Positions 1 through 6,071 of a stretch of 7,220 bases of DNA are shown here, piece after piece. The notes beneath the pieces are model-generated. The model saw nothing but the letters and a program-made list of their open reading frames with translations. It ran no database searches and was not told where the DNA came from. Source of the DNA: Candidatus Hydrogenedentota bacterium (lineage in GTDB: Bacteria > Hydrogenedentota > Hydrogenedentia > Hydrogenedentales > SLHB01); the NCBI GenBank assembly GCA_003552765.1, contig PUOI01000203.1:1-7220 (forward strand), given 5' to 3'. Both the position numbers and the translations under genes were made by a program. Within the stretch, counting starts at the first letter, position 1; each line of letters starts with the position of its first letter.

Positions 1-195
1 CTTGGCGATCTGCTCCTCGCTCAGGACGCTGTAGACGAGTTCCTGAGTCTCGGCCGGCCGGAGGGGGTGTTGCCCGTCCATGTATTCCAGGATTCCATCC
101 ACCCGGAACACCGGCGGCAACCCAACGGCGATGTGCAAGTCGCTCGCCTGGATTTCGATCATCTTGCTCAGCAGTTCTTTGATATTCGCAGCCAT
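1..195 (-). CDS. pilT: Type IV pilus retraction ATPase PilT, N-terminal part (cut by window edge)
   Basis: The first 65 codons of a leftward gene are present and the rest lies outside the window. The visible protein starts MAANIKELLSKMIEIQASDL and carries the hallmark opening of PilT: SDLHI near residues 18-22, GLPP at 25-28 and RVDG at 31-34, in the PAS-like N-terminal domain. In this family the hexameric cytoplasmic ATPase drives depolymerisation and retraction of the pilus at the inner-membrane base. The ATG is supported by a GAGG stretch (201-204) 5 nt upstream, and the family's usual start falls at this point. It follows pilB by 86 nt on the same strand, the classical pilB-pilT order, so pilC would be expected further left. 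The Walker motifs are not visible, so a PilU-type paralogue cannot be excluded, but position next to pilB favours PilT. Confidence 0.94.
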   Translation of the reverse strand, partial: MAANIKELLSKMIEIQASDLHIAVGLPPVFRVDGILEYMDGQHPLRPAETQELVYSVLSEEQIAK

Positions 196-197
196 TA

Positions 198-204
198 CCA
201 CCTC
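198..204 (-). promoter_or_regulatory. Ribosome binding site of pilT
   Basis: GAGGTGG on the minus strand ends 2 nt before the pilT ATG; taking GAGG as the core gives a 5-nt spacer. It fixes the start and suggests efficient independent translation despite the 86-nt gap after pilB. Confidence 0.65.
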
Positions 205-246
205 ACTTGTCCAGGGTTCATCCGGTTTTCAGGTACGTTCTCATTG

Positions 247-266
247 GCTTCCCGCGCAGGGGAAGC
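247..266 (-). other. Intercistronic hairpin between pilB and pilT
   Basis: A 7-bp perfect stem (GCTTCCC / GGGAAGC) with a 6-nt loop lies in the 86-nt gap, 16 nt after the pilB stop codon. No T-tract follows in the direction of transcription, so it does not look like an intrinsic terminator. It could affect mRNA stability or lower pilT expression relative to pilB, but it may be chance in GC-rich DNA. Confidence 0.35.
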
Positions 267-281
267 GGGGCTAACGGGGCG

Positions 282-2012
282 TCAATCCATACTCGTTACG
301 CGCAACACTTCCTCAATGGTGGTTTCCCCTTTGGCCGCCTTGGCCAAGGCGTTCTGGCGCAGGGTTTTCATACCGCAACGCATGGCCATGGCCTTGAGCT
401 TCTGGGCGGGAGCCCGGTTCAAGACCAAGTCCTGCAACTCGGGGTAGTTGGGCATGGCCTCGATTACGGCGGCCCGGCCCTTGTATCCGGTATCCTTGCA
501 CTTACTGCAACCGCGGCCCCGCACAAAAGTAGGCGCCGGATCATCAGGATCGGGTTTGAACTGAATGCGCTTCAAGACCTCATCCGGCACCCGCATGGTT
601 TCCTTGCACTCCGGACAGACCCGCCGCACCAGCCGCTGCGCGGCGGCGACCGCGACCGAGCTTTGCACTAGAAAGGGTTCGAGCCCCATGTCCACAAGGC
701 GGGTGAACACACTGGCGGCGTCGTTGGTGTGCAAGGTGCTCAGCACCAAATGCCCGGTCAGGGCGGCCTTCACGGCGATGTCGGCCGTTTCTTCGTCCCG
801 GATCTCACCCACCATCACCACGTCGGGGTCTTGGCGGAGAATGCTGCGAAGGCCCGCGGCGAAGGTCAACCCGATAGAGGCTTGGGTTTGAACCTGGTTC
901 ACGCCAAACAGCTCGTATTCGATGGGATCCTCGACGGTGATGATATTGCGTTCGCTGTCATTGAGTTTATGCAAGGCGCTGTAGAGCGTGGTGGTCTTAC
1001 CGCTGCCGGTGGGTCCGGTAAGCAGGATCATGCCGAAAGGCAACGCGAGCGCTTCACGAAACGCTTCCATGGGCTGTTTCTCGAACCCAAGCTTTTCAAT
1101 ATCGAGCGTCAGGTTGCCCTTGTCGAGGATACGCATCACCACCTTCTCCCCGTAATAGCAAGGAAGAATGGAAATACGGAAATCGATCTCGCGTCCCTTA
1201 AAACGTATGCGAAAGCGCCCATCCTGAGGCAAACGGTGTTCGGCGATGTCCAATCCGCTCAGAATCTTGAACCGGCTCACCAACGCCGATTGCACGCTCT
1301 TGGGAGGACTCTTGGCTTCCTCCAGCACGCCGTCCACGCGGTAGCGGATGCGCACCACCTTCTCGAAGGGCTCAATGTGAATGTCGCTGGCGCCCCACTC
1401 GAGCGCGTTGATCAACACCAGATTCGCCAGCCGGATAACCGGCGCGTCCTCGGCTTCCTTCTCCAGGGTGGCGATGTCTTCGATGTCGTCGGCGCCCTCA
1501 AGGACTTCGAGGTTGCCTTGCTCTTGCTGCTTCTCGTCCACCAGCTCATGGTATAGGTCTTGGCTCTGCTTACCGACCCCGTAGTTCTTCTCGATGGCCT
1601 GGACCAGTTCGGACTCAACCGCGACCACGGGCTCGATTTCGTAGCTCGTGAGCATCCGCAAGTCGTCCAGCGCCATGATGTTCAAAGGGTCGGCCATGGC
1701 GAGGGTGAGCACGTCGCCCGTCACCGATACGGGCAGTATGAAATACTGCCGGGCCAGCGACTGGGGCACTTCCTGCAAGACTTCCTTGGGGATGGTGTAG
1801 TTCATCACACGGATGTGGGGAATGCCGAGCTGCTCACTAAGGGTGATGACGAGGTCCTCCTCGCCCAAGTATCCTTTCTCGACAAGAATGTGGGCGAGGC
1901 TATGCCCGGTCTGCCGTTGGACGGCCACGCATTCATCGAGTTGCTCCTGGGTTACAAGTTCTTGTTCCAGGAGCACATCGCCCAACCTGCGTTTCGCGGT
2001 TCTCGGGGGCAC
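282..2012 (-). CDS. pilB: Type IV pilus assembly (extension) ATPase PilB, GspE/PulE family
   Basis: This complete 576-residue protein has the family's usual length. The motor ATPase at the inner face of the cytoplasmic membrane powers addition of pilins to the growing pilus. Domains in order are: MshEN/GspE_N (about 8-145), an acidic linker (about 155-190), the N2 domain with SDIHIEP (209-215) and RVDG (225-228), then the RecA-like motor. The motor shows Walker A GPTGSGKT (333-340), the Asp box VEDPIEY (360-366), Walker B with the catalytic glutamate in VGEIRD (401-406), and the His box STLHTND (425-431). The zinc tetracysteine is C466/C469 and C502/C505. The start is GTG, with AAAGGA 8 nt upstream and an in-frame TAG seven codons before it. 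GspE of a type II secretion system is the alternative, but the following pilT argues for PilB. In the MshEN domain the usual Gly after LLxx is Glu17, and LG of the second half is LA (39-40), so cyclic di-GMP binding may be weakened. Confidence 0.97.
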   Translation of the reverse strand: MPPRTAKRRLGDVLLEQELVTQEQLDECVAVQRQTGHSLAHILVEKGYLGEEDLVITLSEQLGIPHIRVMNYTIPKEVLQEVPQSLARQYFILPVSVTGDVLTLAMADPLNIMALDDLRMLTSYEIEPVVAVESELVQAIEKNYGVGKQSQDLYHELVDEKQQEQGNLEVLEGADDIEDIATLEKEAEDAPVIRLANLVLINALEWGASDIHIEPFEKVVRIRYRVDGVLEEAKSPPKSVQSALVSRFKILSGLDIAEHRLPQDGRFRIRFKGREIDFRISILPCYYGEKVVMRILDKGNLTLDIEKLGFEKQPMEAFREALALPFGMILLTGPTGSGKTTTLYSALHKLNDSERNIITVEDPIEYELFGVNQVQTQASIGLTFAAGLRSILRQDPDVVMVGEIRDEETADIAVKAALTGHLVLSTLHTNDAASVFTRLVDMGLEPFLVQSSVAVAAAQRLVRRVCPECKETMRVPDEVLKRIQFKPDPDDPAPTFVRGRGCSKCKDTGYKGRAAVIEAMPNYPELQDLVLNRAPAQKLKAMAMRCGMKTLRQNALAKAAKGETTIEEVLRVTSMD

Positions 2013-2020
2013 TGCGTCAA

Positions 2021-2026
2021 TCCTTT
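2021..2026 (-). promoter_or_regulatory. Ribosome binding site of pilB
   Basis: AAAGGA on the minus strand lies 8 nt before the GTG at 2012-2010. It decides this non-ATG start, because the frame is closed by TAG a few codons upstream and no ATG is available between them. Confidence 0.6.
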
Positions 2027-2091
2027 CCGGCTATTCGTCTACTGCGCTCCGGCATCCGAATCTGTGTATACATAAGGAGCAAAACAGCGCA

Positions 2092-5000
2092 TCAGGCCGC
2101 CTCCGTAATGCCGAGCTGATCCAGAATCTCCCATCCCTGGGCGCTGTCCAGCTCGTGGCCGACAAGCCCGGCGAACGCGATTACCTTGCGTAGCGCGCCC
2201 GTCATCTTCCGCATGTCGTGCGGGACGCGGGATGCGATGGCTTCGAGGATCTCGCGGGGAATCCGCACGCTGGCCACAGCCGCCTGGTGTTCGAGGATCG
2301 CGCTCCGGGTCGCGTGGTCCGGCGCTTCCAAGGCCGACACGATGCCGCCGTTAAAGCGCGAGACGAGGCCCTTGTCCACGCCGGTCAAGTTCGCGGGCGC
2401 GGCGGCCCCCGCCAGAATGATCTGCCGGTCTTCGCGCCCCAGGGCGTTAAGGATGTGGAATAGCTCTTCCTGCGCGGCGGCGCGGCCCGCAAGAAACTGC
2501 ACATCGTCGACCACGAGGACATCCCATTGAGCGTAAGCGTGGCGCACCTTGGCGGCCTCGTGACGATGGAGGGCCTCCTCCAGGCGTTCCGCAAACCGCG
2601 ACGCCGTCACATACCCCACGCGGCGGTCCGGATCCATGGCGCGCACACCATTCGCGATGGCGTTGATCAGATGGGTCTTGCCCACCCCCACGTCGCCATG
2701 GATGTAGAATGGGCTATACTCGCCGCCGGGCTCCTGGGCCACGGCTTGGGCCATCGCGAACGCGAACTGATTCGCCTTGCTCACGAAGAACCGGTCAAAG
2801 GTGTGCGCCGTCTGGGGATGCTCGGAGTCCAAGGCCTCCCGCACCCGCGCGTCCGAGCGCGTCTTGGCGCCCGGGCCGTCGATCGTCTCCAGGACTTCCT
2901 TCTCGCCCCGGGCGGCGTCCCCAGCGCCTTTGTGCTGCTTCGGGAAGGGGGTTACCGCAGCCTCGTCCGCCGGGGCGCTGACGCTGATCGCGCCTGGAAC
3001 GCCCTTGCCCGATGGCGCAGCGCCCGTCCCTCCCGCCGGCGCGAAGGGATGGCGAGCGGGCGTCTGAGTGGTCTGCATGGCCTCCACCGCCTGTTTCGCG
3101 GCTTCCGCGGCCTCACGGGCGGCGCTGACCACCTCCTGCAACTGTCCATCAACGGCGCCGCTTCCGGCGTCCTTCTGTTGGGCGGCGAGCGCGGCCCGGA
3201 GTTCCTTCATGGCGGCCTGCACGGCTGTTCCCGTCCGCGATGCTTCCTTTGACTGAGTCTCAAACGCCTCCTGCAACGCCTGGAGGCGTTCGTCCTCCTG
3301 GGCGCGTTGGGCCTCCACACTCTTGTTGAAAGGGGCCACCGCCTCCTTGACAGCGCTGCTCAACGCCGTCTGCATGGTCTCCACATAAACGCCGGGATCC
3401 GGCGCCGTAGCCTGCGCGGCCTGAAGCCCTTGGATTTCCTTGGTTATGCTCTTCGCCGTGCTGGCAAACGCCTCCCCCACGCTATCCCGAATGGCCCCGG
3501 CTATGTCTTCGGCCGAAACGCTCGGCGGGGGCGTCTTCTGTTGAGCCAGGGCCTGCTTGAACTCCTTGCCCAGGGCATCCATGCTCTTCTGCAAGGGAGC
3601 GCTCACCCCCTCAGTCACGGCTTCCCGCACCGCGCCAGCCATGGCTTCCGGGGTAGGCGGCGCGGGGACGCTGTTTTGCTTGGGAACAGCCGCCTTCATT
3701 TCCCGGGCAATGAGCACCCCCACCTGCTCCATGCTCTTACTGACGGCGCCATCCATGGCTTTCGCGAGGGGCTCCTTCAGCCCGGCCGCAAGCGCTTCAG
3801 GGTTCCAGGCCGCAGCCTTTTCGCTGCTCTTCGCGGAAGCTGACTGCGCCGCCAGACTCTCCCGGATCTCGGCCCCCAACGCCTTCAGCGACTTGTCCAT
3901 CGCCCCTTGAACGCTCTCACGCAACACCACCGCAAGCTCGTCAGCTGTGGGACCCGAGGCAGACGAAGCGGCGCTGGCTTCAATCTGAGCGGAGTGCGAA
4001 GCCAAACTCTCTCGGATCTCGGCCCCCAACGCCTTCAGCGACTTGTCCATCGCCTTCTGAACGCCATCGCCTAACACAACCGAAAGCTCGTCAGCCGTGG
4101 GACCCGCTGGCGGCGCACCCGCCCCTGCTTGAGCAGCCTGCGAAGCCAGACTCTTGCGGATCTCGGCCCCAAGCGACTTCATCGATTCGCTCATCGCACC
4201 ATGAACGCTCTCGCGCAACACCGCCGAAAGCTCGTCAGCCGTGGGACCCGAGGCAGAGGAAGCGGCGTTGGATTCAACCTGGGCGGAATGTGAAGCCAGA
4301 CTCTCGCGGATCTCGGCTCCCAACGACTTCAGCGACTTGTCCATCGCACCCTGAACGCTCTCGCCTAACACCAAGGCAAGCTCGTCTGGCGTGGGACCCG
4401 CTGGCGACGCACCCGGCTCCGCTTGAGCAACCTGCGAAGCCAAACTCTCACGGATCTCGGCCCCGAGCGACTTCAGCGATTCGCTCATCGCACCATGAAC
4501 GCCGTCCCGAATGGCTGCCGTCATCTCTTCCCGGGAAGGTCCGGGGGCGTGCGACACCGCTCGCTGTCCTGACTGGGCATACTGCTCACCAGCTTCAGGC
4601 TCTTCGTCATCAGCTGGCGGCGGCGGGGCCATCTGCTCTTGAGCTTTCTTTCGCTCTTGTTCTTCCATTAAAGCCGTCAGGGCTTCGCCGGGGTCTTGCT
4701 TGGGCTTGTGGGATTCGCCTGATTCAGCTCCAGCCTGACTCAAGAGATCCGCAACAGCCTTATTCAGCGCTTCCTCTTCGCCGCCTTCCCCATTGCCCGA
4801 AGCCTGTTCTTCTTCCGGCTCGGAAGCCGGTGGAGCGCCCGTCTCGAAACTGGACAACCCAAGGCTCTTGGCGGTCATCTCTTGGGGTTCAGCGGCCTCT
4901 CCCTGGGCAAAAAGGCGCTTGGCCACCGTGTCGTAATGATTCCAATCGCACAGAATTGGTTTAAGGCGCAGATCCGGGCACGCTTCGCGAACGCTGTCCA

Positions 5001-5430
5001 GGGCGTTCGGATCCAAGGGATCCACCATGGCCACGGTAAGGATGCGCCCCATCTTGTCGATCGGGAGGAGCCGGTAATGGAGACAGGTCTCTTGCGGAAT
5101 GAGGCTTAGAAGGTCCTTGCTGATCTCATAATCCAGCAAGCTGATGTAAGGGATCTTGCATTGTTTAACGAGGAAGGATATCAGCGTGCGCTGATCAACA
5201 TGGCCTAGCTCCACCAGGGCTTGGCCGATGAATCCGCCTTTCTCCTCTTTCACGCCAACGGCGTCGTCGAGCTGCGCCTTGGTGATGATCCCTTCATCCA
5301 GCAGCATCTCGCCCAAGCGGCGGCGCTCCGGGCCGGAGGGGGTGGAAGAGGACGGAGCGGCTGGCGCGGCGGAGGGCTCGGGGACGCCCCCTGGTTCCGC
5401 TTCCTTCTTATCCTTGCGCCAACCCAACAT
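2092..5430 (-). CDS. MshEN - tandem helical repeat - DnaA-type AAA+ ATPase hybrid protein
   Basis: This 1112-residue cytoplasmic protein has no signal peptide or membrane segment; I do not know a named homologue. Residues about 36-175 are an MshEN domain like PilB's, with RLGEMLLDEGII and IGQALVELGHV matching the family's cyclic di-GMP-binding pattern. An acidic, Pro/Glu-rich linker follows (about 176-296). Next come five close repeats of 48-50 residues (297-541, each with GPTxDEL and SLGAEIRESLA) and at least three worn ones (542 to about 681), then Ala-rich helix and a Pro/Gly linker (about 787-865). The C-terminus (about 876-1105) is DnaA domain III: TFDRFFVSKANQFA, Walker A GDVGVGKT (912-919), Walker B VLVVDDVQFLAG (971-982), SRF arginine finger (R1025) and sensor-2 Arg (R1074). 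DnaA domain IV (helix-turn-helix) is absent. I chose the ATG at 5430 because GAAGGG lies 6 nt before it. The in-frame TTG at 5460 has no such site and falls on the predicted transcription start. It heads the pilB-pilT operon, so a role in regulating or placing the pilus motor is inferred. Confidence 0.93.
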   Translation of the reverse strand: MLGWRKDKKEAEPGGVPEPSAAPAAPSSSTPSGPERRRLGEMLLDEGIITKAQLDDAVGVKEEKGGFIGQALVELGHVDQRTLISFLVKQCKIPYISLLDYEISKDLLSLIPQETCLHYRLLPIDKMGRILTVAMVDPLDPNALDSVREACPDLRLKPILCDWNHYDTVAKRLFAQGEAAEPQEMTAKSLGLSSFETGAPPASEPEEEQASGNGEGGEEEALNKAVADLLSQAGAESGESHKPKQDPGEALTALMEEQERKKAQEQMAPPPPADDEEPEAGEQYAQSGQRAVSHAPGPSREEMTAAIRDGVHGAMSESLKSLGAEIRESLASQVAQAEPGASPAGPTPDELALVLGESVQGAMDKSLKSLGAEIRESLASHSAQVESNAASSASGPTADELSAVLRESVHGAMSESMKSLGAEIRKSLASQAAQAGAGAPPAGPTADELSVVLGDGVQKAMDKSLKALGAEIRESLASHSAQIEASAASSASGPTADELAVVLRESVQGAMDKSLKALGAEIRESLAAQSASAKSSEKAAAWNPEALAAGLKEPLAKAMDGAVSKSMEQVGVLIAREMKAAVPKQNSVPAPPTPEAMAGAVREAVTEGVSAPLQKSMDALGKEFKQALAQQKTPPPSVSAEDIAGAIRDSVGEAFASTAKSITKEIQGLQAAQATAPDPGVYVETMQTALSSAVKEAVAPFNKSVEAQRAQEDERLQALQEAFETQSKEASRTGTAVQAAMKELRAALAAQQKDAGSGAVDGQLQEVVSAAREAAEAAKQAVEAMQTTQTPARHPFAPAGGTGAAPSGKGVPGAISVSAPADEAAVTPFPKQHKGAGDAARGEKEVLETIDGPGAKTRSDARVREALDSEHPQTAHTFDRFFVSKANQFAFAMAQAVAQEPGGEYSPFYIHGDVGVGKTHLINAIANGVRAMDPDRRVGYVTASRFAERLEEALHRHEAAKVRHAYAQWDVLVVDDVQFLAGRAAAQEELFHILNALGREDRQIILAGAAAPANLTGVDKGLVSRFNGGIVSALEAPDHATRSAILEHQAAVASVRIPREILEAIASRVPHDMRKMTGALRKVIAFAGLVGHELDSAQGWEILDQLGITEAA
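3808..4542 (-). repeat. Five tandem in-frame coding repeats of 144-150 bp inside the hybrid gene
   Basis: Units run (in transcription order) 4542-4399, 4398-4249, 4248-4105, 4104-3955 and 3954-3808, encoding 48, 50, 48, 50 and 49 residues. Units 2 and 4 share an extra tail ending SASS-like before the next GPT and are closer to each other than to units 1 and 3. By hand count they differ at about 22 of 150 bases. This points to duplication of a two-unit block of about 98 codons. Each unit encodes one likely amphipathic helix, with hydrophobic residues every 3-4 positions, flanked by a flexible Ala/Ser/Pro stretch. More diverged copies continue to about 3390. Confidence 0.9.
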
Positions 5431-5436
5431 GGTGTA

Positions 5437-5442
5437 CCCTTC
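5437..5442 (-). promoter_or_regulatory. Ribosome binding site that sets the ATG start of the hybrid gene
   Basis: GAAGGG (within GGGAAGGG) on the minus strand lies 6 nt before the ATG at 5430-5428. It makes this ATG preferable to the TTG 30 nt upstream. Confidence 0.65.
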
Positions 5443-5469
5443 CCGGTGATAGTTGTCCAAGGATCAGGG

Positions 5470-5485
5470 AGCAAGTTAGGCGCCA
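5470..5485 (-). promoter_or_regulatory. Sigma-54 (RpoN) promoter of the hybrid-pilB-pilT operon
   Basis: The minus strand reads TGGCGCCTAACTTGCT. This fits the sigma-54 consensus TGGCACG-N4-TTGCW with the GG (-24) and GC (-12) at exactly the required spacing; the only departures are A to G and G to C in the -24 block. Transcription would start near 5459, giving a leader of about 30 nt to the ATG. Sigma-54 with a PilR-type activator is known to drive pilus genes in Pseudomonas, Myxococcus and Geobacter. Here the activator is not seen, only candidate sites upstream. Confidence 0.7.
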
Positions 5486-5525
5486 GAAGAAAACAATCAA
5501 ACAAGGTGCGTATTGCCCGTAATAT

Positions 5526-5562
5526 CGCCGTGATTTGGAAAACGGAACCACGTTTCACGGCG
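5526..5562. promoter_or_regulatory. Inverted repeat upstream of the sigma-54 site, possible operator
   Basis: CGCCGTGA (5526-5533) and TCACGGCG (5555-5562) are a perfect 8-bp inverted repeat separated by 21 nt, roughly 67-103 nt before the predicted start. The half-site centres are about 29 nt apart, close to three helical turns, which would suit a dimer bound on one face. No known operator is recognised. Confidence 0.3.
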
Positions 5563-5567
5563 TTATT

Positions 5568-5584
5568 TGACACTTTGTGTCAAT
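5568..5584. promoter_or_regulatory. Palindrome TTGACAC-TTT-GTGTCAA, candidate enhancer-binding-protein site
   Basis: A perfect 7-bp inverted repeat with a 3-nt spacer lies about 109-125 nt upstream of the predicted sigma-54 start, the usual range for activator sites. Each arm contains GTGTC on one strand, the core described for PilR sites in Pseudomonas aeruginosa. Further TTGAC/GTCAA half-sites occur nearby at 5587 and about 5603. The surrounding stretch is AT-richer than the rest of the window, as is common for control DNA. Confidence 0.45.
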
Positions 5585-5647
5585 TTTTGACGCCCCGGCT
5601 TCGTCAAACAGAAGAATACAAGGATCTCAGGAACGCCGCGCCGCTTC

Positions 5648-5670
5648 GTTGTCCCGAAAAGCGCGACAAC
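5648..5670. promoter_or_regulatory. Second dyad GTTGTC...GACAAC, possible distal activator site
   Basis: GTTGTC (5648-5653) pairs with GACAAC (5665-5670). After one mismatch, CG/CG continues the symmetry, so 8 of 9 positions match around a short AAAAG centre. It lies about 190-210 nt upstream of the predicted start. The TGTC/GACA core resembles that of the closer palindrome, which could make these two sites for one regulator. Confidence 0.3.
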
Positions 5671-5723
5671 GCCCCAATTTTGGACACGCAGCACAAGATG
5701 TCTTTCGCACGCGCCTTCGGCCC

Positions 5724-5777
5724 CCGCCAAGGAGGCGGCATGGCCCCAGGCCATGAATCACGGGCTGGAAGCCCGTG
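5724..5777. repeat. Cluster of three adjoining short hairpins
   Basis: Three perfect stems follow each other almost without gaps: CCGCC/GGCGG (5724-5738, 5-nt loop), CATGGCC/GGCCATG (5739-5755, loop CCA) and CACGGGCT/AGCCCGTG (5759-5777, loop GGA). The last, followed by CCAC, looks like a hairpin motif I associate with intergenic DNA of environmental bacteria such as Planctomycetes; that recollection is unchecked. None has a T-tail, so they are not read as terminators. Confidence 0.6.
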
Positions 5778-5844
5778 CCACGTCAAGTCGTGACACTTGC
5801 CCCAATCGCCGGATACGACGGTGTGCGGGGCGTTTACATCCCCC

Positions 5845-5963
5845 GGCCCTGCGGGCCACCCCCTTCAAAGGGGGAATTGATCCGTTCACCTGTTGGGTGA
5901 ACGGCGGCCTACCCGGTGTGGCGGCTTTGGATTGGGGAATTCCCCCTTTGAGGATCAAGGGGG
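5845..5963. repeat. REP-like inverted-repeat element with internal hairpin
   Basis: After a small GGCCC/GGGCC hairpin (5845-5857), a larger symmetric unit spans 5859-5963. TCAAAGGGGGAATT (5865-5878) is matched perfectly in reverse complement by AATTCCCCCTTTGA (5938-5951). CCCCCTT (5859-5865) is matched by AAGGGGG (5957-5963) after a 6-nt insertion. Inside it, CCGTTCACC (5882-5890) and GGTGAACGG (5896-5904) form a perfect 9-bp stem with a 5-nt loop. The CCCCCTTTGA...AAGGGGGAT wording is like widespread bacterial intergenic repeats. No transposase is present; a non-autonomous MITE-like element is possible. Confidence 0.65.
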
Positions 5964-6071
5964 ATGTTATTCCCAGGAACAGCCCCTTACCCGGCTATTG
6001 GGGACTTGGATTTGCTTGGAATTCGCACGGAACCCTGCAGCCTTGCCTCCATTCGTGGGCGAACATCTAAA

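Noticed and set aside
729..1556. 275-codon open frame on the plus strand
   Set aside because: It lies wholly antisense to pilB, whose protein matches the family along its length. The plus-strand product resembles no family and is explained by GC-rich codon bias.
2046..2090. Possible terminator between the hybrid gene and pilB (GCTCC/GGAGC and GCGCT/AGCGC pairs)
   Set aside because: The stems are 5 bp with a long loop and no T-tract, so read-through into pilB is more likely.
2527..3252. 241-codon open frame on the plus strand
   Set aside because: It is antisense to the AAA+ and linker part of the hybrid gene; Gly/Arg-rich, no recognisable motif.
3808..4542. CRISPR-like array, because of regular repeats
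   Set aside because: Units are 144-150 bp, adjoining and in frame within one gene, with no short-repeat/unique-spacer pattern.
4290..4964. 224-codon open frame on the plus strand
   Set aside because: It is antisense to the repeat region of the hybrid gene. Its Pro/Arg/Ser-rich periodic sequence is a mirror of the coding repeats and not an independent protein.
5458..5460. TTG as start codon of the hybrid gene (10 residues longer)
   Set aside because: It has no ribosome binding site and falls at the predicted sigma-54 transcription start; the ATG 30 nt downstream has GAAGGG at 6 nt.
5221..5793. 190-codon plus-strand frame running into the intergenic region
   Set aside because: It starts inside the antisense of the hybrid gene and crosses the promoter region and palindromes; no family resemblance.
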